Shown: in pieces, positions 38,101-46,700 of the stretch
Layout: each line of letters opens with the position of its first letter
Numbering within the stretch: the stretch's first letter is position 1
NCBI RefSeq assembly: GCF_037975245.1
Contig: NC_092572.1
Span: forward strand, 19,904,489-19,968,488
From: Apostichopus japonicus
Lineage: Eukaryota > Echinodermata > Holothuroidea > Aspidochirotida > Stichopodidae
Reading direction: 5' to 3'
DNA: 64,000 nt
Program-made: the position numbers and the translations under genes
Notes under the pieces: generated by a model
The model's database searches: none
Told to the model about the DNA's origin: nothing
What the model saw: only the letters and a program-made list of their open reading frames with translations

Positions 38101-38327
38101 GTTGGATCAATTTAGTGTAAACGAAAGGATAAATTTGCTTACCCCACAAAGCAGCATATCGGTTCCCCCCACCCTTTCGTTTATATGGTCTGTTTATATT
38201 GTACTGCTAGTCATGTAAAGATATTGCCGCCTTCCCTGTTCATAAATTACCGTTACTTAGTAACAGGAACATGGATATCTGTCTCTCTTACCATTTCTCC
38301 TGGTAGATTACCCCGTACGTCACAGGT
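22882..38327 (-). CDS. ZU5-UPA-death-domain protein (UNC5/UNC5CL/PIDD-like), 3' part of the gene
   Basis: Minus-strand exons from upstream to downstream: 38327-38292, 37710-37687, 32123-32100, 31633-31610, 29388-29314, 28813-28756, 28307-27990, 27076-26856, 26233-26099, 25166-25017, 24206-24087, 23130-22882. All junctions are GT-AG and phases agree, giving 477 residues before TGA. The order is short charged linker peptides, ZU5, UPA, a linker, then a C-terminal death domain, the cytoplasmic layout of UNC5 receptors, UNC5CL, PIDD and ankyrins. No ankyrin, immunoglobulin, thrombospondin or membrane segment is visible here, so the N-terminus is missing or beyond recognised exons. Death domains recruit partners in apoptotic or NF-kB signalling; the role of this protein is inference. 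The gene is full of transposon insertions in its introns. Confidence 0.8.
24087..24206 (-). CDS. Linker exon between UPA and death domain
   Basis: Acceptor CTTACAAG|GAATCC, donor TTCAG|GTAACT; 40 codons, phase 0. Polar, serine-rich sequence (SSLSRAEAIIPSTRNGTADS) with no recognised fold. Confidence 0.65.
24411..24686 (-). mobile_element. tRNA-derived SINE, family 2, copy 3
   Basis: Reverse orientation: begins GCACCGGT-side head at 24686 (CTGTGGCCGAGTGGATAAAG), B-box GATTCGATACCC, and ends at TTTTACGACGCTTAAGCGAC. Lies in an intron of the ZU5-death-domain gene. Confidence 0.8.
24765..24830. repeat. CA/TA-rich microsatellite
   Basis: ATATATATACGCACATACAT-type dinucleotide mixture. Confidence 0.8.
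25017..25166 (-). CDS. UPA-domain exon, C-terminal part
   Basis: Acceptor CTTCAAAG|ATTATC, donor CTAAAG|GTAAG; 50 codons in phase 0. Strand-rich sequence including ESFCTFVLNKM and CACFFKAGQGSNLVKLLFSL, in the place where UPA domains finish. Confidence 0.72.
26099..26233 (-). CDS. UPA-domain exon, middle part
   Basis: Acceptor CTCAAAAG|TTTCCC, donor GCACAG|GTTGG; 45 codons. The sequence KLNNATVLHEKPAVFFKEG then LPLTVLLEKVSPIW follows the UPA pattern of a leucine-rich strand, a K/D-x-G turn and an aromatic strand. Confidence 0.75.
26856..27076 (-). CDS. ZU5/UPA junction exon
   Basis: Acceptor GTCTTAG|GCAACC, donor CAAGAG|GTAAG; 74 codons counting the split first codon. CVMRLYNFSWKKYKIGDDIV followed by AKRIMLYAAKR and a YYWRL strand matches the start of a UPA domain (compare the AVKRLRLAAF-type motif of UNC5). 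Confidence 0.78.
27185..27600 (+). pseudogene. LINE reverse-transcriptase remnant (CR1/L2-like)
   Basis: Allowing frameshifts: LTHALVISDLGHSNCLYSGL, PNYLINKLQRVHNTAVTG, then QQIHWLPINYRIQCEVLTL. These match the segment after the catalytic domain (LDYCNSLLYGLP, LHWLPVKYRI). It sits inside an intron of the minus-strand ZU5 gene. Confidence 0.72.
27990..28307 (-). CDS. ZU5-domain exon
   Basis: Acceptor TCGTTAG|GTGATTC, donor GAAGAAG|GTGGAT; phase 1 at both ends. ZU5 hallmarks: GTYGGTLEIPNTGVSLRIPP then GALRREYFIRMRI and the SNSSVVVELLPNNVKLLKPA strand-turn-strand. These match the UNC5/ankyrin/ZO-1 ZU5 beginning GG-L-P-GV-L-IPPGA. Confidence 0.9.
28756..28813 (-). CDS. Small linker exon before ZU5
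   Basis: Acceptor TGAGCAG|GTGACG, donor CACGAAG|GTAAG; 19 codons plus one base, joining in phase to the ZU5 exon. Encodes VTSADEVLIHTGENIKKHE. Confidence 0.65.
29314..29388 (-). CDS. Charged linker exon
   Basis: Donor GGAAGT|GTAAGT. Acceptor ACCAGAG|ATGAAAG, with an alternative AG two bases upstream that would break the frame. It encodes 25 mostly charged residues starting MKEEAEEFVVKKKRLSDKGK. The leading ATG could also be an alternative translation start. Confidence 0.55.
29514..29530. repeat. Poly-G run
   Basis: About 15 G in a row. Other long G or C runs: 43-53, 23497-23520, 31706-31716, 34014-34027, 35443-35453, 37291-37305, 56471-56482. These may form G-quadruplexes and are prone to assembly error. 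Confidence 0.85.
31610..31633 (-). CDS. Cassette micro-exon 1 (24 bp)
   Basis: Reads TTTTTTCAG|24 bases|GTAAG and encodes IDYNSEEE. Same flanks as the micro-exons at 32100, 37687 and 38292. Confidence 0.6.
32100..32123 (-). CDS. Cassette micro-exon 2 (24 bp)
   Basis: Reads CTTTCAG|24 bases|GTAAG and encodes IDYNEGEK, a sister of IDYNSEEE. Confidence 0.6.
32990..33365. mobile_element. hAT-type non-autonomous element (MITE), nested
   Basis: Ends CAGTGGCGGAGC and GCTCCGCCACTG are perfect inverted repeats of the common hAT form. Flanking octamers CGCGGCAG and CGCGGCGG differ at one base, as expected for an old 8-bp target duplication. The 376-bp interior has no transposase. Confidence 0.78.
33755..33956. 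repeat. Duplicated GC-rich module (two tandem copies)
   Basis: Two successive copies of a unit containing GCGCGAAGCGTACAAG, then CTCCCAGATCG-TGGAAATG, then CACTTCCCAGG. Related copies lie at 32340-32440, 33050-33150, 15440-15525 (decayed) and 56560-56660 (reverse). Confidence 0.7.
36356..36623 (-). CDS. Candidate Cys-rich exon within duplication copy B
   Basis: A possible acceptor TTGTATGTAG|TG opens a frame of about 88 residues ending TGA, with codon use unlike the surroundings: KCCFQGTFYLPSYGPFK, TVAYTCSKDVILLHKALYI, CNNGNCVY. Its phase does not fit the neighbouring micro-exons. It lies in the ~1 kb absent from copy A. It could be an alternative terminal exon or part of an unrelated insertion. 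Confidence 0.25.
37687..37710 (-). CDS. Cassette micro-exon 3 (24 bp)
   Basis: Reads CCTTTCAG|24 bases|GTAAG and encodes ADYVIGAM; diverged from the IDYN copies but within a clearly homologous intron unit. Confidence 0.5.
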
Positions 38328-38960
38328 CTGGAAGGAATAGAAAAGTTATTTTTGGGAGATTCTGAAATTCAGGAACATGTGATAAGGCGAAAAAAAAGCA
38401 AAACAATATAAATGAGAATGATACATCTTCACAAATATCGCAGTAAACTATTTCTGGCGGGTAAACGCACATCTGCATTGAGCACACTAAAGTCAATAGA
38501 GGAGAGAGACTCGTTACTGTAAGAATCACGGACTTAAATACGTGAATACATACATCAGTTTTATAGGGAAGGCAATGTTAGTCTTAAACCCGTCACAACA
38601 CACTGTGTGACGTCATAATGATGAACTTATCACTGAGATGATCAGATAGATACCATGGACGAGAAGATGACGAGTAGGGAAAAAAGGTTAGTATTCAAGA
38701 TAGAACACAGAACATCTAGGTTGCATTAATTTAATGTAAAAAAAAAGATAAGCAAAAGCTTGCTTAGCCCACAGGGCAGCATGGTGGTTACCCCACCCCA
38801 CCACCTTCGTCTTAGATGGTATGTTTCTATCGTACTGTTGGTCGTAATAGATATCCATGAAAGTTTGGGAAATACAGTTGTCTGATACAATAAGCGACAC
38901 AAGGAGAGAATTAAATAGAATAGTGTAGATCTGTCAACATTGAAACATTTCATGAAGTAT
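38220..38960. repeat. Third, diverged copy of the micro-exon unit
   Basis: Repeats the unit seen at 31560-31930, 31980-32299/34500-34900 and 37590-38215, including AACAGGAACATGG, a micro-exon, CACAAATATCGCAGTAAACT, and GATACCATGGACGA. Confidence 0.7.
38292..38327 (-). CDS. Cassette micro-exon 4 (36 bp)
   Basis: Reads CCTTCCAG|36 bases|GTAAG and encodes TCDVRGNLPGEM; the most diverged unit and the furthest upstream exon that I can support. Confidence 0.42.
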
Positions 38961-39959
38961 ATTTACGCTACATAAATTTTACTTTCTGAATGTACCCTGT
39001 GTGTGTATGTTTAATTGGAAGTTTTTACATGCGTTCAATTCGACAATAGTCGACTCTCTCTGTGCAACGATAGGCAGGGAAATCTAGACCAGGAAGGGAC
39101 GTTCTGTAAATGTAGGTATGATTAGAGTGGGCTTATGTAGCCGATGTGCCCTGTGTGTCATCTAGACTGACTTGAATTGGCAGAAACAGTGTGAGCTCGT
39201 CATTGCTTTGTCTCTATGTATTAGCCGGACTCGGAATTGGATTGAGTTGCTCGTATATTCTACCGAACTCTGTTCGAACTCGAGATTAACATCCTCGATC
39301 CAAGTGGTCTCGAACTTGGCTCGGTATTAGCAAAAAATGAGTGTTGAGGAAAATCAGAGTGTTTCTTCTACATACAAACATATTGAATGTTTCTGGTGGA
39401 AAGAGTACTAATAACAATAGGGACCATGTAAGGATACAAGGCCCGGATGTTGCATAACATTATCGTCGGCGTTTGAAGATAACTATAAAGACAATAATTG
39501 ATTTGTCGATGGTGAATATTAAAAATCAACCACTTTACCAGTACCTTTCACCCCCACCTCCTCTCCCTCGGGCCCACGCTCTTCGAGATCCTATGTTTTT
39601 ACATATAAGTAGTTAATCAAAGGACAAAAGGAATAATGCAAAAATGTTAAACCATTAGTAGTTCGGATTCACCATTGTCTTGTTTGCATCATAATGATGC
39701 CACTTATTTATTGTACTGTACATACATTGGGTGGTAAAAAGAGATATTTCTTGATAGTTAAATACAAAAACCTTACATTTAACCTTTAAAGTTGACCTTT
39801 AATATCTTCACCTTCACTTTGCTTTTCCTAGTATGTTAATGTACATCAATGTGATAAAACTAACCTCAGGAAATACACTGGTGTCTTTGTTTCAAATTAA
39901 TAACAGATCTGCCCTTTCATATCTAGGCCTGCTGGGACCCATACAATTGTGTCAGTCAT

Positions 39960-39992
<33 letters not shown>

Positions 39993-40339
39993 AATATATA
40001 CATACATTAGTCTAAGTAAATAGTAAATAATAATGTAAACATTAGAAATCTCTCAAATCCCATTACAAACTGAAACTATTAAAACCGAGTTACTTTTACT
40101 AATTGTTGTATTGCTGCGTGCAGTAACGTCAAATGTAAAGATTCTAGAGATTAAAAGTATGCATCGATATTTTAACCAATAAAACTTTCTGTCAACTGAG
40201 ACGGTGTGAAAGAGAGTCATTGGAAGTACGATAGATTCATTTTGCTTTATATGTTTTTATCTGTCTGAACATGTTCTACTGTATAACTGAGAAGGTTCTT
40301 TGATTCACGAGGCAATTACTTCGATAACAAGGACACATA
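38961..40339. other. No gene recognised (left flank of the transposon)
   Basis: AT-rich DNA with the TA microsatellite at 39955-40008. It may be intron or 5' region of the ZU5-death-domain gene, but I see no further exon. Confidence 0.45.
39955..40008. repeat. (TA)n microsatellite
   Basis: Alternating TATATA run with CATA edges. Confidence 0.9.
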
Positions 40340-40368
40340 CACTGCAAAAACTCCGGTGTTAAAATTTT
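40340..40368. repeat. Left terminal inverted repeat of the CACTA-like element
   Basis: Begins CACTGCAAAAACTC, followed by CGGTGTTAAA. It is the reverse complement of the sequence ending at 52701, with one mismatch just after base 14. Two more GGTGTTGA/GTGTTGAT-like motifs follow within about 50 bp (40380-40410), then an opposite TGACACC. Confidence 0.88.
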
Positions 40369-40629
40369 GGATTTAGCTTGTCGGTGTTGAATTCAGTGTT
40401 GATTTGACACCAAAGAGAATGCAATCTGACCTTAAACCTCGTTTAGGTAGAAGTTTCAGCCAATCCCTTTCCAAGTTACTCTCCTTACCGCGTAAATACA
40501 TTATGTCATAGAAACCGGGACTCCTAATTGGTCCATAGTAGTTGCAGTAATTATCATATCGATATCGTCAGCAAAGCTGATACTGCCAAAGTAGCGCAAA
40601 GCAGACGAGGTGCAAACGAAGGGGGAAAA

Positions 40630-40708
40630 ATGCTAATTGTTCGTTTATTTCGAAATGAAGCAAGGAAGGTTGTGGTGTTCAAGGAATTCAGAGATTTGAT
40701 TGAAACCG
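40630..40708 (+). CDS. ORF1 exon 1 (start codon, first part of CIDE-N)
   Basis: Encodes 26 residues from MLIVRLF to DLIET, ending in phase 1 at CCG|GTATGC. Together with exon 2 it rebuilds the CIDE-N domain, so the domain is split by a 1.6-kb intron. Confidence 0.8.
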
Positions 40709-43700
40709 GTATGCATTCTTTTGGAGATAATCTGTGTATAGCCTATAGGTTTAAACTTTCTCGTGAAAGGATAGGCAATCTACGGAGGCAAGGGAAGGTT
40801 GCCTTTCATTACTTCATTATAGGCAGATGCCTAACAGACATACGCCTATTGCGTAACTTAGGCCTAGGCTAATTGTTGCCGAAAGCCCTGTAGCCTCTAA
40901 AGGCCCAAAGCCTAGGCCGAGTATTAGATCATGTGTAACGTTATATGTCATTGCGTAGAGCTATAGAGCTGGCAGTTTAATTACTACTTGGCCTTCAACA
41001 GGGCTGTGTATCACTATTATATGGATCACTTTTAAATTAGAGTAATTCTTTCCATTTTACTAATACAATGTGAAATGGAGAGTGATAGTGATACCATAGA
41101 CCTACTCCATACTCCCCATATAGGCTAGTCTCGAATATAATGCATGTATGATGTAGCCTAGCCCAGTTCAAATGGTCGTTGACGACTTGACCTAGCCTAT
41201 ATGTTTAGTTTACGCCCCAGCTAGTTTAACTTAATTAGGCCTACAGTTCTATTGGCCACCAACAAAACTAGGCTAAGACTAGACCAATGCCCTTAAAGTC
41301 GCCTCACACTCATCATCAGACTGATTATAACGCAGGCAACATAATTTTAAGGTGGGTTCTCAATCGTTTCGTGCTGCGTTAAGCTGCTGTCGAAAGACAT
41401 AATAAATAAGTTGCATTAAATCTCTTGCTGATGAGCATGTCTTATCATCTCTGTGTTCACAAATAGACTTTTTATCATTAGTACTAGTAGGCTTAAATGA
41501 AATTGTTACACTGGAAAGCCATAGGGCATCAAATTTCATGCCTAGTAGTTTGCATCCCTCAATAATCCACAAGAACATTTTATGCAGATTAAGCCTACAC
41601 AAAGACCAAATATGTGATAGGCCTTAAATGGTTTCCAATATTGCCAATTGATGACAGACTGCATATCTTAGATTAAAAGAATCTATGAAAAGCTTGTTTG
41701 TTATGTTGGTTTTGGCCAACATTGGACTGCGAAACGAAGCGTATGTCTAGCGTACATGCTTAGAAAGGCAAAAAAGTAGATAATTTTGAAGCACTGCCAC
41801 TTCATTGCATATTTATATTGTCAATCTTGATTTCCAAAGGAAAACACGTACTTCAGGTCTATGTGATTTTAATGTAGGCTTTTTCTGCAAGGCATACACA
41901 GGGTGAACGTATTGCAGTCTACATAGAACATGGTAGTTTTATTACCAATAAATGTTGGCTAATTGCCTCGTTAGGGCAAATTCATAATAAATCAGCAGTT
42001 GGTCACCATTTAAATTACAAATTCAGACAAATGAAGCCCCAACTCTTTGTCACTATGTTTCTGTTTGTATCTTGCAAACATGCAATTTGCTGAGAAAAAT
42101 GACTTTGAGCATGAGTTAGACATGACCCTCCCTGTGCAGGCCAGCTTAAGGGAGTAAATTTAATGATACATGGTCAAGGGCTGTTAAATTTAATGCGTAC
42201 AGACCTATTTCAGGGCTAATTCCTAACAAGATAGACCTAATTAATATTTGCATGACTAAATCAAAAGTATGGCACTTGCTGGTTTATTCTATTTTCTTTC
42301 ATATATGATACAGCAAAGAAGAAATTCAAAATTGCTGAAGATGTGATACTTGTGGATAAAGAGGATGGAGCAGAGATTGATGAAGATTCTCTTGTACCTC
42401 TCCTTGAAATGGAGCCAAACACAGCCATCATGGTGTTAAAGAGAGGTGAAAAGTGGGGTAAGTGGCAAACAAGGAAGCTACAGACAACGCAAAATACTCT
42501 GCTGACATGAATAACCAGATGTGTTCCCGATGGGAAAATGTAGGTTATTGTGGTGGGATCTCTGACAACATTACCTTAAGAAGGAATAAGCCTATACCTT
42601 TTGTCACAGAGAAGATCCCAGAGGTCCCTCAAAAATGACATTTGTTGTTGTTTTTGCCTCGTTTGGTGGATAAAACCTCAGACTGGCTCTTTGATCCCCA
42701 GCATTTCAAATTGGGAATTTTGTTCAGTTTTCATACCACATTGTGAGTAGTGTGTAAGCATAGTTTATACAGTGGCAGTCACGATCATATGGTCAAGATA
42801 ACAAGGGTTGAACGTTGAATTTTGACTACAGTTCATTAGCGTTGTATTGTTTTTTCCATAATTTAGGCGATTCCCACACATAAAACATAGAAGATTTAAA
42901 GATATGTCTCATGTAGTGAGGGTATATATACAAGTACAGCAACACAGATAAGGCTTAATTGCAACTAAGGGGTAGCAGCGCTGCGGCAGTTTTAATGTAT
43001 GGCTCTTATGACTAGTTCTGTGAAGTTTTGAAATCAATGTGTTACATTACTTGCCATTTTTTGTGTGGTTGTAGGATTGATTACTGATTAACCAATTGAA
43101 AAATTTGACCGATTATCAGTTCATGGATTGTTCGAAAATGCACATTCCTATTCATTACAAGAAATGTGTGCACCTATCTCTAGCTATGTGCTAAACATCA
43201 GATTTTCTTTCCTTTAGTATCTCCAGCAGCTGCAAGGGTTAAAATAGACAGCAATTCAGATACTGATGTAATTTCTGAGGAAGATGATACTCAAGATCAT
43301 GTTAATCTTCCCTCCACCAGTTCTGCACCTCCCATGAAAAGATTTAGGGGAACAGAAGCAACAACAGATGAGGCAGCTGAGGTAATCACATTTAAACATC
43401 TCTTTTAATGTTAAGGGCTTACCATTCAATGGAAACCTGCAACCTGGCAAAACATTTGCTCCAATTAGCAAGTATTGGCATCCTCCTTAGCATGTAACAA
43501 TCTTTGTGAAAATGTATTGTAATTATTGATAATGCTTGAATCCACATTGCTCCCAAAGACTTTGGATATAGCATGAAACAACTCAAGAAGCAGCATACAT
43601 TGGTGATGGATTTGGGGTTTTACATCTTGACTGAACAGAAATATTACTTTTGAGATGTTTCAAATTTGCTATTAACTTGCAAGATTCTGAACAGACTATA

Positions 43701-46700
43701 ACCTAACAAACTGATGTAGCCTTAAACATTATGGGTTGAGGTGGGGGGGGGGAAGGGTGTCACCAATGTAACCTATGAATGGATTTGGTGGGAAAATAAG
43801 TGGGACTGACGTTTAGATGCTCGGGAGATCTCCTGCAGAAGTGAACTCTGGATTTGGAATGGTCTTTGGTTATCCAATTAGGATTTCAAAGGACTTTAAA
43901 AAACAATATTACTAATATTAAAATAAAAAGAATGAAGGTCTTTTACTAATTTATGTTACCAAAGCTCTGATTATGAATCTCTAAAGTTCATTACAACTTT
44001 CAAGAATCCTTGTATTTTTTTTGTACACTTTATTAAAGCTCATAAGGGCAGTTCTTCAAAAAAGTGCAAGTGGGGCCACTGTTTTAGCTGAATACAGAGC
44101 CCAAAAGTGTCTGAGCGAAAAGTCCAGGAGATTGTTGGTAAACATTGTAGTTGCTAACATGATGGAAGTACATGGGTAAGTTTTTTTTTTGTACTTGTAA
44201 ACATAGAAAATCATGATTGCTGCAATGAAATGTTTAAAACTTTAACGTGTCTATGAACATGGATTAATTGACACTTGTTGTAAGTATGTAAGTGCTCCAT
44301 TGATGAAACATTTAGATGGTCAACCCATGAAGATAGCTGGAAAATTGGAGTGTGGCAGTAGCAATCTCTGGCTGCCACACTTGTGTCAATTTTCAACCAG
44401 GCTAATTGGTATGTGCCCGTTACAGAATTGAATCCCGGTCAAAATTGATGGCAAAATTTTTACCCATTTTTGTGTGCTGACAAGAAAACAAATCTTGGAT
44501 CCTTAAAATCTTGGATCCTCACACGCCCATAACTTTGCATAATTTTGAACCAATCGTTTTAGCAATGCAGTGGCTAAATTGAGGACCTAGGGAAAACAAA
44601 TTCTCAACTTTTGACTTTTGTCTCAAAATTTTGACCTTTTCACTCACAGTATGAGTGTTCTTGTCAAAACTGTAATTTTACTCAGTCAAAATTGTGGCTT
44701 CTTGTCTGGGAATTTTGGCTTTTCAGTACACAATCTTACTATCTCAAACTTTTGGATTTTGGTATCAAACTGTTGCCTTTTCATCCCAAACAACTGACTA
44801 ATTTCTATCAATTTTGACTTAATAAGTTATCATAATGACTTGACCTTTCTGTCTCAAAATTTTCACCTATTTATCTTACAACAGAGTTAGTTTTTGCTAA
44901 AATTGGTTGATATGTCATATTTTCAGATAAATTACACCCTTACAGTTGTAGGAGATATTTGAAAGCTAGTGTGGTGTAATTGAGACAAGGAAATCAGAGA
45001 TCAGACCCTTCAGGATATCAGATCCTGATGTATTACCAGTGTAAATTATGCATATCAGATCCAGATCAGAGTTCCTAATTTAGAGCTTGAGAGCGACCAG
45101 GATTAATGGCAGATCAGTACCACGCTCGAGATCAGTTCCCTCTTTCTTTTCTTTTTTAACTGTAAACAAGGTTGAGTGGTGACCATTCAACAAATTATTA
45201 GCCGAAGATTCAAGTACATACAGTAGCTGTTTTGTCGACAGGATAGTTAATAAATTCCTATTTCTTGATCTCGTGAGGGATCTTAGTAAGTCAAAAGATC
45301 CAATATTAATACCCCACATTTCAAGGGGAGGGGGAGTCTGTTGCTTTGTCAGATCTGATCCTGAGCTGGGGATCCATTGTAAACTTGGCCTTAAAGATCT
45401 GCTGCATTGGCCTCAAAGTAAGCACAATAATAGAAAAAATGTGTTTCCTTTCAAGGACAGTGATGTGACATGTATCAACCATTGAACACCAGGTATTGCT
45501 TTTCATTCTAAATATTCTCCACAGACAATACCATATGCTGAAAGACTTAGGTTATTGAAATTGTGTACACAAATACTTAGTGGGGCTAACCCCGGCAGTT
45601 CAATTTCATGATGTTAGAAACTTTCCTAGTTCATAGCATGTTATATTTGGGAGCTGTGACCAATACAGCAGATAGCTGAGCTCCTTTAAAGAACTTTTTC
45701 TCTTCTGTGCAAGAGAATTTCAAGGCCCAGGTTATTAAATTCTGCATTGGTCCATTGTTGTTTTTAAGACATACATAACATTTGAACTGGCCATTATTGC
45801 AGGTTTATGGCAGATTTGTGGTGAGAGAAGGGCCTTTAAATAATCACTCATTTAATAAGGCAAACATGTAATACACTTATATATTTTTTATCCCTAAATC
45901 TACCATCACAGACGGACTCCACCTACGGTCACAAAAAGAAAATATGCAGTTGGTATTGTCAACCTGTTTGAAAACCTTAAAGACCCATACACACCAACAG
46001 GTCATGTAAGTAATGAATTTAAATAAACTGCAGGAAGACCCAAGACCCCAAACCAAGGGTTTTGTGGCTTTGGCACTTGCTGTCATAGGGACATTGTTGT
46101 AAATTTTGGAACCATGCTTCAAAACAGTTGTTCTGCAGTATCATAGTTTAACATTAATTGCAGGGAAATAGCATACATGTATAGGAAGAGAAATGGTTTG
46201 TCTAATGCAGGGCCAGTCAAATATTACATTATAGGTATCATGATCCTTCCAGGGCAAGAGGAGAACTTTTTTCTCACTTAAAATGTTGGGACATGCATGA
46301 TTTGGAACTGGACATTGCCATGGAAAACATTTCATCCCCCCCTCTGCAATTCTTCCTCTAGACCCCCATGACTTTAGTAGAAATAGAGGAAGTTGTGGTT
46401 AAAGGTCTCTTGTATAAGGGCTGTAGTTTTGCTAGTTCAAACTAAAATTACTGCCACATACTCATAATTTCTGAGAGTGTTTTTGATTGTAAAGATGTCT
46501 TGGAAGCTACTTCTGAAAACTGCTAGCAATTTTCAACCTACAGCTTAACTTGGGAAATGACATTAAGAACTGGATAGTGGTACATAAAATGAACCACAGC
46601 TAGTTAACTAGGTACATTTCACTTTTATTTTCAGGAAGCTTTTTATGATGATAGAACCAATACAGGATTCCTTGCAGCAAGGATAAAAAACGTCAATAGA

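Larger units (their letters stand above)
35560..38220. repeat. Segmental duplication, copy B
   Basis: Homologous to 30385-32299. It carries about 1 kb of extra sequence (35960-36960) and an internal 205-bp duplication (36985-37090 versus 37195-37290, both with CTTTTTGAACTA and GCAGAGTGAAATAAAATAAT). Confidence 0.72.

Noticed and set aside
39955-40008. Promoter TATA element for the transposon
   Set aside because: It is a TA microsatellite outside the element.
40528-40629. Upstream extension of transposon ORF1
   Set aside because: In frame but begins with TTG, not ATG; the first ATG at 40630 coincides with the start of the CIDE-N match.
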